Shown one piece after another: positions 42,688 to 54,403 of a DNA stretch of 64,000 bases. The notes below the pieces were generated by a model. That model made no database searches and was not told where the DNA came from. It saw only the letters and a program-made list of their open reading frames with translations. Made by a program: the position numbers and the translations under genes. Source of the stretch: Devosia yakushimensis (GTDB lineage: Bacteria > Pseudomonadota > Alphaproteobacteria > Rhizobiales > Devosiaceae). Each line of letters opens with the position of its first letter. Within the stretch, counting starts at the first letter, position 1. The DNA lies in the NCBI RefSeq assembly GCF_030159855.1, contig NZ_BSNG01000001.1, forward strand, positions 558,001 through 622,000, given 5' to 3'.

Positions 42688-44631
42688 TTATCGCTCACCT
42701 TTCTCGAACAATATGATCCGTTCCTCAGACTCTACGTCTGTAGTTGTCAAACGCCGCCAGGCAGATTCCATGATAATCTTGCGATCATGAAGGAGGCCAA
42801 AAACATATGACCAATTTGTTCGATCTCCAAAATATACGGATAAGGCATTCATAGACAGGGATAGTGTATCGTTTGTACCAGTCCATTTATCAATTTGTTC
42901 ATGAATAAATTGACGCAGATCAAACAATGACCAAAATTCGCCTCCGACGCGAAGTGTAATATTCTTTCCTGTTTCTATTCTATTTGCAGAAAAATTTGTG
43001 AAGCCATCGCATATGAAGAAATTCAGGTTGGCGTGATCGATTTGGATGAGAAGGCCATCCCATTCGTCGTCTAGGCCAGAGATTGCTCCGGCGAATAGAA
43101 TTATTCCGAGTAATTCACTTGGATTCTGTAATATTCCGTCAAGGTTTGCCAAGGGATTTGGTTTGTTGAGGACGAATTTGAGCCTCTCATCGGCCTCAAG
43201 CTCGTCTCGCGCCACTCGCCCGCCCGAACTCCATAGGTCGTTGAAGTATAGCGAAATTACCGCATCGGCCTGCTCCTTCCAACCGCGCATGCGAGCCGCA
43301 AGACAGAACATCAAAATGCCTGGAGCCTGTCTATCCTCCATGCAAACCAGGTTGTTTCCGTATTTTTCAGTTATAATTTCAATTAATGAAATAACATCTC
43401 CAATATCTTCAGCGCTGATTTTGTCATCATGTAATAGTAAAATCCCGATCCATCCAAGTATTATTGATATTTCAATCGGGAAAAAATAGAAACCAGACAT
43501 AGCGCCGCCAAAATCGCGCGCTAACGTTATTGGGTCGTCTTTTACCTTTTTGCTAATTGACAAAATTCTAGTCTTTATCTCGCTTATGAGGCGCTGCGCG
43601 TGAAACGAAAGTATCGTTTCTGCTGATTTATCCGAGCAAAGTGGTATTAGTGCCTGAATTAGAAGCATCACGCCGTCAGGTGGGCCGATGGTTTCATCGT
43701 CTCGGGGCCAAAGAGTCTCTGCTAACCCCAAAAATACTGAAATTTGTTGGGCAGTCGTCAGAGGCTCTAGGGAGGATTGTACAGGTCTGAGCAAATCTGG
43801 CGAATAGCCGTCAGTAGAAACTTGGGCAACAAACCTACGGATTACAGCAACTTGGTCCGGAGAGAGTTTGACGTCCGACCCAAAGAACGTTTCAGGTAAG
43901 GCGGTCGCTCCCAGTGCCGGGTCATAGTTAGGATTGCGAGCAAAGGGGTTAGGCCCCCTGATGTTCATTCCCCAGTAGGATGGCTCCTGTCGCTGAACGC
44001 TTGGAGCGCTTTTCACGGTTTCGGCGATCTGAGAGAGTTCCAGAAAAGGGCTCCATCGCTGGGCGGTAATCGTCCCACCCAATATTTTCAGTACTTCTGC
44101 GGTCAAGTGGCCGCCGCTACGTGTTGATTTAGCGGCCAAGTGCGGCGCTGCGCCAGCAAGTATGGATATGCTGATGTTGCCAAGATTTGATCGCAGCCTG
44201 TCACTAAGTACATTTGCCAGATCGGTGGTAAGGCCGCTGGAATTGCAGGAGTCGAGTACCACATTGAGCCGCTGAAGCGAGGGTATGTGGGCGATCTTCT
44301 CTACTAGATCCGCAAATGTGAGGGAGGTGATCGGCAGGGCGGTATCCTGTGTATCCGATACCTTCAAATAGAGCCGGCCATCTCGACTCTCAGAGTGGCC
44401 TGCGAAATAGACTACTACGTCGTCAGGTTTAGCTTCATAGAGTTCGAGCAACGCAGCATTTAGCTGAGAAAGCGTGGGAGAAAGTTTGAGGATGCTTTTC
44501 TCGGGTAGGTAGGCGTAGCGGTCAGAAACACACAAGTTCTCGAAAATAGCGCGAGCGTCACTCTCCGCGGAATTTAGTTGAGTGACATGCTCGTACTTGT
44601 CGCAACCGATCGACAGCAACACCCTCGTCAA
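42688..44631 (-). CDS. Caspase-like (peptidase C14) protein with unassigned C-terminal region
   Basis: A 647-residue protein. The caspase fold covers about residues 1-200: His79 in VVYFAGHSES and Cys129 in VVLDSCNSSG form the catalytic dyad. Then a YWGMNIRGPNPFARNP linker and about 400 mainly helical residues of unknown type. Starts at TTG 44631 with GAGG eight bases before it, overlapping the partner stop (TTGA). Much lower GC than its neighbours, so probably transferred. Bacterial caspases of this form act in programmed death or phage defence. Substrate unknown. Confidence 0.8.
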   Translation of the reverse strand: MTRVLLSIGCDKYEHVTQLNSAESDARAIFENLCVSDRYAYLPEKSILKLSPTLSQLNAALLELYEAKPDDVVVYFAGHSESRDGRLYLKVSDTQDTALPITSLTFADLVEKIAHIPSLQRLNVVLDSCNSSGLTTDLANVLSDRLRSNLGNISISILAGAAPHLAAKSTRSGGHLTAEVLKILGGTITAQRWSPFLELSQIAETVKSAPSVQRQEPSYWGMNIRGPNPFARNPNYDPALGATALPETFFGSDVKLSPDQVAVIRRFVAQVSTDGYSPDLLRPVQSSLEPLTTAQQISVFLGLAETLWPRDDETIGPPDGVMLLIQALIPLCSDKSAETILSFHAQRLISEIKTRILSISKKVKDDPITLARDFGGAMSGFYFFPIEISIILGWIGILLLHDDKISAEDIGDVISLIEIITEKYGNNLVCMEDRQAPGILMFCLAARMRGWKEQADAVISLYFNDLWSSGGRVARDELEADERLKFVLNKPNPLANLDGILQNPSELLGIILFAGAISGLDDEWDGLLIQIDHANLNFFICDGFTNFSANRIETGKNITLRVGGEFWSLFDLRQFIHEQIDKWTGTNDTLSLSMNALSVYFGDRTNWSYVFGLLHDRKIIMESAWRRLTTTDVESEERIILFEKGER

Positions 44632-45273
44632 CGCTTATACCTCGAAAGGCGACCGGCTTCGCGAGAAATGGCGGATATCTCAGCGGCGTAATGGGCACTG
44701 TCAAGTTCGCGCTGGTGCTGTTCTGGGACCGGTTGTTCAATTAAGTCTAAGACGCGTTTGTTGTCTGGGTGCACAAAGAGTGTTGGATAGGTGACAGTAC
44801 CGTACCTCGAGATGCCAAGTTCTACCTTCCGGAACATCTCAAGAAAACCGTCCTGCATGGCTTGATCAGCATCCTCATCGGGCAGCTTGGGGCCAATCTG
44901 GACCGAATTGCCGATCTTTTCCGTCTCTTCGCTAATCATCTGAAAAAGTGACCCCACAAATTGTCCATGCAGTTCTTCACTCATGGTGTGTATAAACCGT
45001 TGAAGGGTCGAAGTATCCCGCTCAATTAGCCTTTCCACTCCCATGGAAAACTCGGCAGAGTGTGAGACAAAGGTTCCAGTATTTTCTTTCCCATCGTTTG
45101 CGTCCACGTGGGACCATTGGCTGCCATGGCGATACTGAAGGACGTTTTCTTCGGCTATGTATGTCGAGTTGCGTTTGTGCACCGCGTCTGCCGCAGCGCG
45201 GGTTATGGCGTCGTCGAAGTCGCGTTCTGGTTTGGACTTCTTCATTGCAGGTTGGCCGAGTTCAGATAGTTCA

Positions 45274-45290
<17 letters not shown>
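44628..45290 (-). CDS. Hypothetical protein, caspase-module partner
   Basis: A 220-residue protein from a GTG at 45290; an ATG 15 codons on (45245, MKKSKPERDFDD) is as likely and then 28 bases separate it from the uvrB stop. No domain recognised; the middle (MGVERLIERDTSTLQRFIHTM, ELHGQFVGSLFQMISEE) is helical and the C-terminal half is charged. It shares low GC with the caspase gene. Could be the caspase target, an inhibitor or a sensor. Confidence 0.65.
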
Positions 45291-47892
<2,602 letters not shown>

Positions 47893-47975
47893 GAAAGACA
47901 CCGTTGCTCGGGGGAGCGTTCAAGATGGGGAACGGCACAGCATAATGCAATGTTCCGCCCACACTAGCACCGCAT

Positions 47976-47990
47976 GAACGGAGACGGAAC
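47976..47990 (-). promoter_or_regulatory. LexA box upstream of uvrB
   Basis: The minus strand reads GTTC-cgtctcc-GTTC, that is GAAC-N7-GAAC on the plus strand, the alphaproteobacterial SOS box. It is 84 bases before the uvrB start. SOS control of uvr genes is known in this class. Confidence 0.75.
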
Positions 47991-48156
47991 AGGGACTGCT
48001 GACAGGCCGTGTCAGCATGCTGGTTACCTGTCGTAAACCTATGGTGCCACGCAAAATTATTCTCCCTATTATGACCAAAAGATGGGGTGCTTGGTTGCCC
48101 TTGAGGGCGCCTGCACCGTAAGAAAGGGCAGGGACTGAGTCAGTGCGTGGGGCGGC

Positions 48157-51100
48157 ATGATGGGGTTTGGGGCAATGCGCGCGCTGGCGCCGGCCGGAGT
48201 CTGGCGCTTTGTGCGGCCGCTGGTGCTGGCCATGTTGGCGCTGGCGGCATTGGCCGTGCCGGCACTGGCACAGATCACGTTCAGCCCATCGACACTGCCG
48301 GCACCGCGGGCCGGGGTCGCCTATTCCCAGACGGTGACAGCGAGTGGCGGAACGGCGCCCTATGCCTATACCATCTTGTCGGGCACGCTGCCGACCGGAT
48401 TGACCCTTGATTTAGCGACCGGCACGATCAGTGGTACGCCGAGGCAAGTTGGCACGTTCAACTTTACGGTCAGGGCTTTCGATGACAATTCCGGCAGCGG
48501 GAACCAGTCTTATAGCGTGACGGTTGTGGCGCCGGCCCTAAGTCTGTCGCCAGGGTCGGGGGCTTTGCCTGGTGGTACGGTCGGGTCTCCCTATAGCCAG
48601 ACTTTCTCTGCCAGCGGCGGAACGGAGCCTCTTAATTATTCCCTTGCGGTAAGCTCCGGCAATCTGGGTGGCATGGGCTTTGACACGACTACGGGTACGC
48701 TGAGCGGCGTATCCTCGTCGGTAGGCACTGTCAGCTTCGATATAATTGCAGCCGACAGTACGACAGGCACGGGGGCGCCGTTCCAGGTCACCAATAGTTA
48801 TTCCATCACCTTTGCCCCTGCCGCCGCGCCGAGCGTGACGTCGGTTCTGGTTCCCGGCAATGGCACTTATGGCGTCGGCACCAGCCTTGATCGCCTGACC
48901 TTCCGGGTCCTGTTCGATCAGCCAGTGGTTGTCACCGGCACGCCCAGCATAGCGGTAACTGTCGGCTCCACCACGCGGGCAGCCAATTATGTGAGCGGCT
49001 CGGGCACATCGGTGCTGACATTTACCTATGTCATCCAGTCCGGCGACCTGGACTTTGATGGCATCGCCGTGGGGGCCATGGCGCTCAATACGGGCAGCAT
49101 CCGCAATGCGTCAGGTGTCGATGCCGATACGACGCTTAATTCCGTGGGGGCGACGAATGGCGTTCTGGTCGATGGCATCGAGGTTGTCGCGGTCGACGAT
49201 GTCGTTTCCACGCAGGACAATGTGCCGGTGACAGGCAATGTGCTGACCAATGATATCGGGCGCGATCTTACGGCTTCGCTTGCCGTGCCACCGGTCCATG
49301 GCACAGTCGTGCTCAATGGTGATGGCAGCTTTACCTATACCCCGAACACGAATTTTTCGGGGACCGACACTTTTGAGGTCAGCGTTGCCAATGCCCTCTA
49401 TACCGATAATTCGATCACCACGATCACTGTAGGCCTGACGCCGCCGACGGTGACGAGCGTGCTGCCGAACAGCGGGCCGGTGGCCGGGGGAGGGACCGTC
49501 GTCATTGGGGGTAGCAATTTTGTCAATGTGGACGTCGTGTCCTTCGGCAGCATCCCTGCGAGTTTCACCGTCAATTCTGCAAGCACGATTACCGCAACAG
49601 TGCCCCCGGCGGCATCCGGCGGCCCGGTGGACGTTACGCTGAGCAAGGGAGCGCTGTCCGCGACCCTGACCAATGGTTACACCTATCTGACGCCCGGCGC
49701 GCTGAACGTGGTGGATGGCGGAGATCTCTCCGCTTCGGGACCGGTTGGGGGGCCATTCACGCCCTCATCGAAGACCTGGACGCTGACCAATAGCGGGGCG
49801 AGCGATATCTCGGTGGTGGTGAATGGTCCGGGCGGCGTGTTCGACCTTGCCGGTGCGACCGATGGGGTGCCGTTTACCCTGGTGGCGGGGGGAAGCGCCA
49901 ATGTCACGGTCAACCTGAATGCCAGCGCCAATGGGCTGGCGGCCGGAACGGTTGGCGGCAGCGTGGCCTTCGTCAACCAGACCAATGGCAGCGGGAATAC
50001 GACGCGGCAGGTCAGCCTTGAGGTAGAGGCGGCGGCGCTGGGTTCGGTGACGATCCGCCAGGAAACCAGCGGAAGCGATGCGGTATTCGGCTTCCACTCG
50101 GCCACGGCGGGGCTCAATGTGGCGATTTCCACGGCAAACGGGGTGGGGCAGAGCGCCGCCATTGCCTTGCCCGCCGGCTCCTATGCGGTGACCGGCGACG
50201 ATATGAGCGGGGCGGGTTATGTGCTGACGGGGCTAGCCTGCAATGACGGCGATAGCCTGGGCGATATTGCCAGCCGGACGGCCAAGATCGAGCTGGCGGC
50301 GGGGGAGGTGGTGATCTGCACCTTTACCTCGGTCAATTCGGCCGAGGCGACGACGGCGCTGATTGAGGATTTTCTTGGCAGCCGCGCAGAGCTGATCCTG
50401 GTCAATGCGCCTGATGAGCAGCGCCGCATCGATCGCCTGAACGGGAATGTCTCAGGCGGTGGTTTCTCGGGCTCGGCGTTGCTGGGCTATCTGTCGGGAG
50501 CGGCCGATGGTGCTCCGCTGGGGGTATCGACCTCGCTGGCGGCGATCGATGCCATGGCGGGCAACCAGCAGCAAGGGACGTTCGACGCCTGGTTCGAGGG
50601 CACATTCTCGCTGTTCGACAGCGGGGGGCCGCGCGACCGGTTCAATAGCGCCGCGCTGGGTGCGGACTATCTGCTCAATCCGGACCTGCTGGTTGGTGGT
50701 TTCGTGCAGTTCGACCATCTGTCGCGGCGCTTTGCCGACGACCCGGCCAGCATATCGGGGACCGGCTGGCTGGCTGGACCCTATGTAACCGCGCGGCTGA
50801 GCGACAATCTCTATCTCGACCTGCTGGCCGCGGGCGGGCAGTCGGACAACCAGATCAGCCCGGACGGCAGTTACGAGGACCGGTTCGATGCCACGCGCTA
50901 TCTGCTGAGCGCGTCGCTGCAGGGGCAATGGACGCATGAGAACTGGACCTTCTCGCCACGCGCCCGGTTGAGCTATTTCGAGGAAACCAGCGACAGCTAT
51001 GTGGATAGTCTGGGCGCCGGTATTCCCGCGGTGACGGTCGGGCTGGGGCAATTGGCGGTGGGGCCGGGGATCGGCTACCGGCTGACGCTGGAGAGTGGCG

Positions 51101-51318
51101 TCGTGGTCAATCTGGGGCTGCGGGCCGAAGGCGTGTTCGACATCGCCAATGATGGCGGATTGGCGCTGGGCGATGTGCAGGCGCGGCTTTCGGGGACGGT
51201 GGGATTGCGGCTGGTTGGCGGCGCCAATCTTGGCGTATCGGCACGGCTCGACGGGATCGGGGCCGGCGAGGGAACCAAGGGCAGCCTCGGACTGACGCTG
51301 AGTTTGCCGGCGCGATAG
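48157..51318 (+). CDS. Large Ig-domain adhesin with C-terminal autotransporter barrel
   Basis: A 1053-residue outer membrane protein. Signal peptide to about 39. Then two putative-Ig (He_PIG) domains about 40-225 (PAPRAGVAYSQTVTASGG and PGGTVGSPYSQTFSASGG), a further Ig-like/cadherin-like region about 226-420 (VSTQDNVPVTGNVLTND), an IPT/TIG domain about 425-510, a choice-of-anchor type domain about 515-620 and a final stalk to about 780. The last 270 residues form the beta-barrel. Probably a surface adhesin. Confidence 0.85.
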   Translation: MMGFGAMRALAPAGVWRFVRPLVLAMLALAALAVPALAQITFSPSTLPAPRAGVAYSQTVTASGGTAPYAYTILSGTLPTGLTLDLATGTISGTPRQVGTFNFTVRAFDDNSGSGNQSYSVTVVAPALSLSPGSGALPGGTVGSPYSQTFSASGGTEPLNYSLAVSSGNLGGMGFDTTTGTLSGVSSSVGTVSFDIIAADSTTGTGAPFQVTNSYSITFAPAAAPSVTSVLVPGNGTYGVGTSLDRLTFRVLFDQPVVVTGTPSIAVTVGSTTRAANYVSGSGTSVLTFTYVIQSGDLDFDGIAVGAMALNTGSIRNASGVDADTTLNSVGATNGVLVDGIEVVAVDDVVSTQDNVPVTGNVLTNDIGRDLTASLAVPPVHGTVVLNGDGSFTYTPNTNFSGTDTFEVSVANALYTDNSITTITVGLTPPTVTSVLPNSGPVAGGGTVVIGGSNFVNVDVVSFGSIPASFTVNSASTITATVPPAASGGPVDVTLSKGALSATLTNGYTYLTPGALNVVDGGDLSASGPVGGPFTPSSKTWTLTNSGASDISVVVNGPGGVFDLAGATDGVPFTLVAGGSANVTVNLNASANGLAAGTVGGSVAFVNQTNGSGNTTRQVSLEVEAAALGSVTIRQETSGSDAVFGFHSATAGLNVAISTANGVGQSAAIALPAGSYAVTGDDMSGAGYVLTGLACNDGDSLGDIASRTAKIELAAGEVVICTFTSVNSAEATTALIEDFLGSRAELILVNAPDEQRRIDRLNGNVSGGGFSGSALLGYLSGAADGAPLGVSTSLAAIDAMAGNQQQGTFDAWFEGTFSLFDSGGPRDRFNSAALGADYLLNPDLLVGGFVQFDHLSRRFADDPASISGTGWLAGPYVTARLSDNLYLDLLAAGGQSDNQISPDGSYEDRFDATRYLLSASLQGQWTHENWTFSPRARLSYFEETSDSYVDSLGAGIPAVTVGLGQLAVGPGIGYRLTLESGVVVNLGLRAEGVFDIANDGGLALGDVQARLSGTVGLRLVGGANLGVSARLDGIGAGEGTKGSLGLTLSLPAR

Positions 51319-51481
51319 GGGGCGGGAGAGAACGGCGATCGTCTCGAGATGCGGGCTCTCATCACCCCACCCTCAATCCCTCCCCATCAAGGGGAGGGAG
51401 GCGCAAACTGATGGCTCGCGGTTTCTTCGTTTCCCTTCCCTTCCTTCCAGGGCCCTCCCGCGGCCCATTCCCACCAGCAGT

Positions 51482-51573
51482 CACAACGTCATTCCCGCGC
51501 AGGCGGGAAACCATTCTGTTTGCCACTGCTTTCAGGAAGAGTGGATTCCCGCCTGCGCGGGAATGACGTTGTG
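51482..51573. repeat. Palindromic repeat, family A, best-preserved copy
   Basis: Arms of 27 bp are a perfect inverted repeat (51482-51508 and 51547-51573; cacaacgtcattcccgcgcagg...). The inner core is cgcgcaggcggga, slightly different from the gcgaaagcggga of the other copies, and again with matching changes on both arms. Confidence 0.9.
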
Positions 51574-51614
51574 GGAGAACAGAGGCTGGGTAAGCGCCTC
51601 AGAGGGGTCAAACC

Positions 51615-51639
51615 AAAAAGGCCCGCACTGGCGGGCCTT
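51615..51639 (-). terminator. Terminator behind the first SH3/crystallin gene
   Basis: aaggcccgc / gcgggcctt, a 9-bp stem with a 4-base loop, followed on the minus strand by TTTTTGGTTTG. It lies 23 bases after the stop of the gene at 51662. Confidence 0.85.
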
Positions 51640-51661
51640 GGATGCGGGATACGACAAACGC

Positions 51662-52219
51662 CTAGTGAATGCGGATCGAGGAGACGTTTCCGCGCAGATA
51701 GGTGTTGAGGGCGGGTTCGGACCGAACGATGCGCTCGCAATAGCTCTTGAAGAAGCGGTCGCGGCAGACCGAGATCGAGGTGCGGCCGTTGAGCTGAACC
51801 GAGGCGAAGTTATTGTCGAGATTGAGCAGTGCCAGATCGTCGACGCTCTGGCTGCCGGAGAAGCAGGACGAGGTGCCGGTGAAATTGGTGCCTGAGAAGA
51901 AGCAGACCTCGCCGGCGCCGCCATGGGTGATGATGGGCGCCGGGTTGCGGCCGAAATCGACATAGTGGATCGAGGCCCAGCCGCGCTGACGCTCGGCCGA
52001 GACCAGGCACCAGTCGCGCTGGCAGCGCAGCACCTTGATGGCGGTTTCGCTGGCGATGTGGCCGGTGACGTCATAGGAACGGCCGGGGCCGGAGGCCAGG
52101 ATCAGCGGCTTGATGGCCCAGGCATGGGTGCCGGCTTCTTCCGCAAAACTGGCCGTGGTGGCGCCAAACAGCATGACGATGGCCAGGCAGGCCGAAGTGA
52201 GAGCGGAAATAAGACGCAT
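51662..52219 (-). CDS. Secreted SH3-like plus beta/gamma-crystallin domain protein (1 of 3)
   Basis: A 185-residue protein starting MRLISALTSACLA with CGAGGG upstream. Signal to about residue 27. SH3-like part ends with RGWASIHYVDFG near residue 90, and the C-terminal domain (EVCFFSGTNFTGTSSCFSGSQS, and SVCRDRFFKSYCERI) has two repeats of the crystallin Greek-key pattern with the aromatic-x-G core and terminal SSIRIH. Cys pairs suggest disulfides in the periplasm or outside. Relatives include the I36 peptidase inhibitors. Confidence 0.75.
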   Translation of the reverse strand: MRLISALTSACLAIVMLFGATTASFAEEAGTHAWAIKPLILASGPGRSYDVTGHIASETAIKVLRCQRDWCLVSAERQRGWASIHYVDFGRNPAPIITHGGAGEVCFFSGTNFTGTSSCFSGSQSVDDLALLNLDNNFASVQLNGRTSISVCRDRFFKSYCERIVRSEPALNTYLRGNVSSIRIH

Positions 52220-52291
52220 GATGGAAACCCTCGCGAACAAAGCGCGCGGAGATTAGCGCGCCCGCGTCTTATCTCCAAGCCCCGGAGGCAT

Positions 52292-52323
52292 AAAGAAAAG
52301 GCGCCAATCGCAAGATTGGCGCC
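52292..52323 (-). terminator. Terminator behind the second SH3/crystallin gene
   Basis: ggcgccaatc-gcaa-gattggcgcc, a perfect 10-bp stem with a GCAA tetraloop, followed on the minus strand by CTTTTCTTTA. It starts 20 bases after the gene stop at 52343. Confidence 0.9.
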
Positions 52324-52342
52324 CGTGTTGCGATGGTGCCGA

Positions 52343-52999
52343 TCAGCGCACGCGGATGGAGGCGATATAGTCGTCGAAATCGCCCAGGGAGCTGGCGCTG
52401 GTGGTGTAGACGCGGCAATTGCGGAAATTGACTTCCGAGCAGACCTGCACTTCGAGCCCTTCGGGATTGTCGATGGAAGAAATGCGGTCGACCCAGTTGC
52501 GCAGATCGCGATTGGCATCGCCGGCCTGCAGGCAGAAGCTGTCGCCGCGCATGCGGGTGCGATCGAAGAAGCAGACTTCGGGGTAGAAGGCGGGCGGCTG
52601 GATGATCGGCGGGCGCGGGGGACGCGGCGGATTGGGCTGGCCGATGCCGATGCTGACCGAGCCATTGGGGCCGCCAATGGTGAAGCCGAAGGAAAGGCCC
52701 GGCTGGTTTGGATTGACCGGGCGGCCGCCGGCCGTGAGGTAGCTGGCCGAAACCCAGCCATCGGGACCGGCCTTGGCAATGTAGCACCAGGAGCCCTGGC
52801 AGCGCTGCACATCGACCTGGGTGCCGGCGCGCACGACATCGACGACGGCATAGTTGGTGCCTGGGCCGGAGCGCACATTGACATTGGTGGTGACGGTGCC
52901 AGGCGCGGCCTGGGCCGCGGGCAGGAAGACCACGACCGCCGCTACCGCCAGGGCAAGGGCCCCGACAATCCTGAGCAGCACTTTGCTTTTATGGTTCAT
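52343..52999 (-). CDS. Secreted SH3 plus beta/gamma-crystallin domain protein (2 of 3)
   Basis: A 218-residue protein from ATG 52999 with GAGGAG upstream. Signal to about 31, SH3 domain to about 90 (NVRSGPGTNYAVVDVVRAGTQVDVQRC to GWVSASYLTAGG), a Pro/Gly-rich linker, then a two-repeat crystallin-type domain (EVCFFDRTRMRGDSFCLQAGD and QVCSEVNFRNCRVYTT, ending DDYIASIRVR). Closest kin of gene 3. Confidence 0.75.
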   Translation of the reverse strand: MNHKSKVLLRIVGALALAVAAVVVFLPAAQAAPGTVTTNVNVRSGPGTNYAVVDVVRAGTQVDVQRCQGSWCYIAKAGPDGWVSASYLTAGGRPVNPNQPGLSFGFTIGGPNGSVSIGIGQPNPPRPPRPPIIQPPAFYPEVCFFDRTRMRGDSFCLQAGDANRDLRNWVDRISSIDNPEGLEVQVCSEVNFRNCRVYTTSASSLGDFDDYIASIRVR

Positions 53000-53204
53000 C
53001 AATGACGCTCCTCACTCAACGCCAGACAATTTTGGCCATTCTAGCGCAAGCAATGGGAAGCGGTGAGCGGGAGTTCCCGATATGGTTGCCAAATCAATGG
53101 ACTAGGTTAACTGCGGTGGGGTTGGTGGCGCGTGGGGATGCAGAGCATCCCTCCCCATTATGGGGGAGGGATCAAGGGCGCAAATACGGCCTTTGGTAGC
53201 CGGC

Positions 53205-53933
53205 TTAGTACACGTCGACCGAGGAGGCCTGGCGGTCGAGGCGGCCGGGCAGGCGGGGGGTATCGGAACGGAGCGTGATGCAGGCGCCGTACTGGAACTG
53301 GTCGGAGCAGAGGTCGACGCGGGCGCCGCCGAAGACTTCGACCGAGCGGATATTGTCATTCCAGCCGCGGGGCAGGCGATCCATGGTCTCGCCCTGGTCG
53401 AGGCAGAAGCTCTGGCCGCGCATATTGCGCTCGCTATAGAAGCAGGCGCCGGCATCTTCATAAACGGGCGGCTGCGGCTGCGGACGCGGCGGGCGCGGGG
53501 GCTGCGGCCAGCCGGGATTGCCCGGATTCCAGCCACCGCCGGGGTTGCCCGGCCACGGATTGCCGGGGTTGCCCGGCCAGGGGTTGCCAGGATTGCCGGG
53601 CCAGGGATTGCCGGGAATGGGCTCGGGCAGCGGAACCGGCTGCGGCTCGGTGGGGCGCGGGGGCTTGGGATTCATCGATACGCCGCCGGTGGAAATATAG
53701 GCGGCCGAGACCCAGCCGGAGATGCGGCCGTAACTGACCTGGCACCAGCCGCTACTGTCGCATTGCGCATCGACCCGGGTGCCGGCCTGCAGCACGTCGA
53801 GCACGGCGGTCTGCTGGCTGGGGCCGGAGCGGACATTGACATTGGTGGTGACGGTTGCCGGCGCGGCAAAGGCCGCGCTTGCCGCGGTGACAACGGCTAT
53901 GGCGGTGAAAATGGCGAGGCGGAAGGACTTCAT
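53205..53933 (-). CDS. Secreted SH3 plus beta/gamma-crystallin domain protein (3 of 3), with GNPWP repeats
   Basis: A 242-residue protein, start MKSFRLAIF with GGGGAG upstream. Signal to about 23, SH3 domain to about 83, a linker of about 75 residues with the repeat GNPWPGNP copied several times, then the two-repeat crystallin-like domain (ACFYSERNMRGQSFCLDQGE and DLCSDQFQYGACITL, ending RQASSVDVY). Confidence 0.75.
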   Translation of the reverse strand: MKSFRLAIFTAIAVVTAASAAFAAPATVTTNVNVRSGPSQQTAVLDVLQAGTRVDAQCDSSGWCQVSYGRISGWVSAAYISTGGVSMNPKPPRPTEPQPVPLPEPIPGNPWPGNPGNPWPGNPGNPWPGNPGGGWNPGNPGWPQPPRPPRPQPQPPVYEDAGACFYSERNMRGQSFCLDQGETMDRLPRGWNDNIRSVEVFGGARVDLCSDQFQYGACITLRSDTPRLPGRLDRQASSVDVY

Positions 53934-54016
53934 TTTTGCTCCCCGGAGTGCCGCCAATCGGCGGTTGATGACGCTCAATAACCATTATCGAGGTGAACGC
54001 GGGCTGAACGATGGCG

Positions 54017-54403
54017 TCAGGTTGGAATTGGCCGCTTCTGGCCGTCCTCGCCCAGCGAAACATAAACGAAGCGGCCCTCGGTGACCTTGACGCGATCGTC
54101 GAGCCGGTTGCGGCGGGCCCAGGCCTCGATGCCGATGGTGATCGAAGTGGTGCCGACGCGTTCGACAGTCGTATAGACGCAGAGAATATCGCCCACCTTG
54201 ACGGGCGCGATGAAGGTCATGGCTTCGACGGCCACCGTGACAACGCGCCCCTGGGCCCGCTCGACCGCGGCGATGGCGCCGGCAATATCCATCTGGCTCA
54301 TCACCCAGCCGCCGAAAATATCGCCGGCGGGATTGGTATCGGCCGGCATGGCCAGGGTGCGGATGGTGAGAGCGCCCTTGGGCTCGGTCTGGTCAGCGTT
54401 CAT
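54017..54403 (-). CDS. Acyl-CoA thioesterase, YciA-type
   Basis: A 128-residue hot-dog thioesterase. The catalytic pattern is NPAGDIFGGWVMSQMDIAG (Asn/Asp on the HGG-like helix) and VAVEAMTFIAPVKVGDILCVY. Hydrolyses acyl-CoA in the cytoplasm. It overlaps the start of the thymidine kinase gene's stop by 11 bases. Confidence 0.92.
   Translation of the reverse strand: MNADQTEPKGALTIRTLAMPADTNPAGDIFGGWVMSQMDIAGAIAAVERAQGRVVTVAVEAMTFIAPVKVGDILCVYTTVERVGTTSITIGIEAWARRNRLDDRVKVTEGRFVYVSLGEDGQKRPIPT

Larger units (their letters stand above)
51319..51661. other. Intergenic stretch with repeats and a terminator
   Basis: No gene. Contains GC-rich dyad at 51367-51402 (cctccccatcaaggggaggg), the best family A element (51482-51573) and a terminator for the SH3 gene (51615-51639). 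Confidence 0.7.

Noticed and set aside
42280..42810. 176-residue plus-strand frame
   Set aside because: Overlaps two minus-strand genes and has no domain or ribosome site.
53518..53700. Tandem direct repeats that look CRISPR-like
   Set aside because: They are coding GNPWPGNP repeats of the SH3/crystallin gene, with no spacers and no cas genes.
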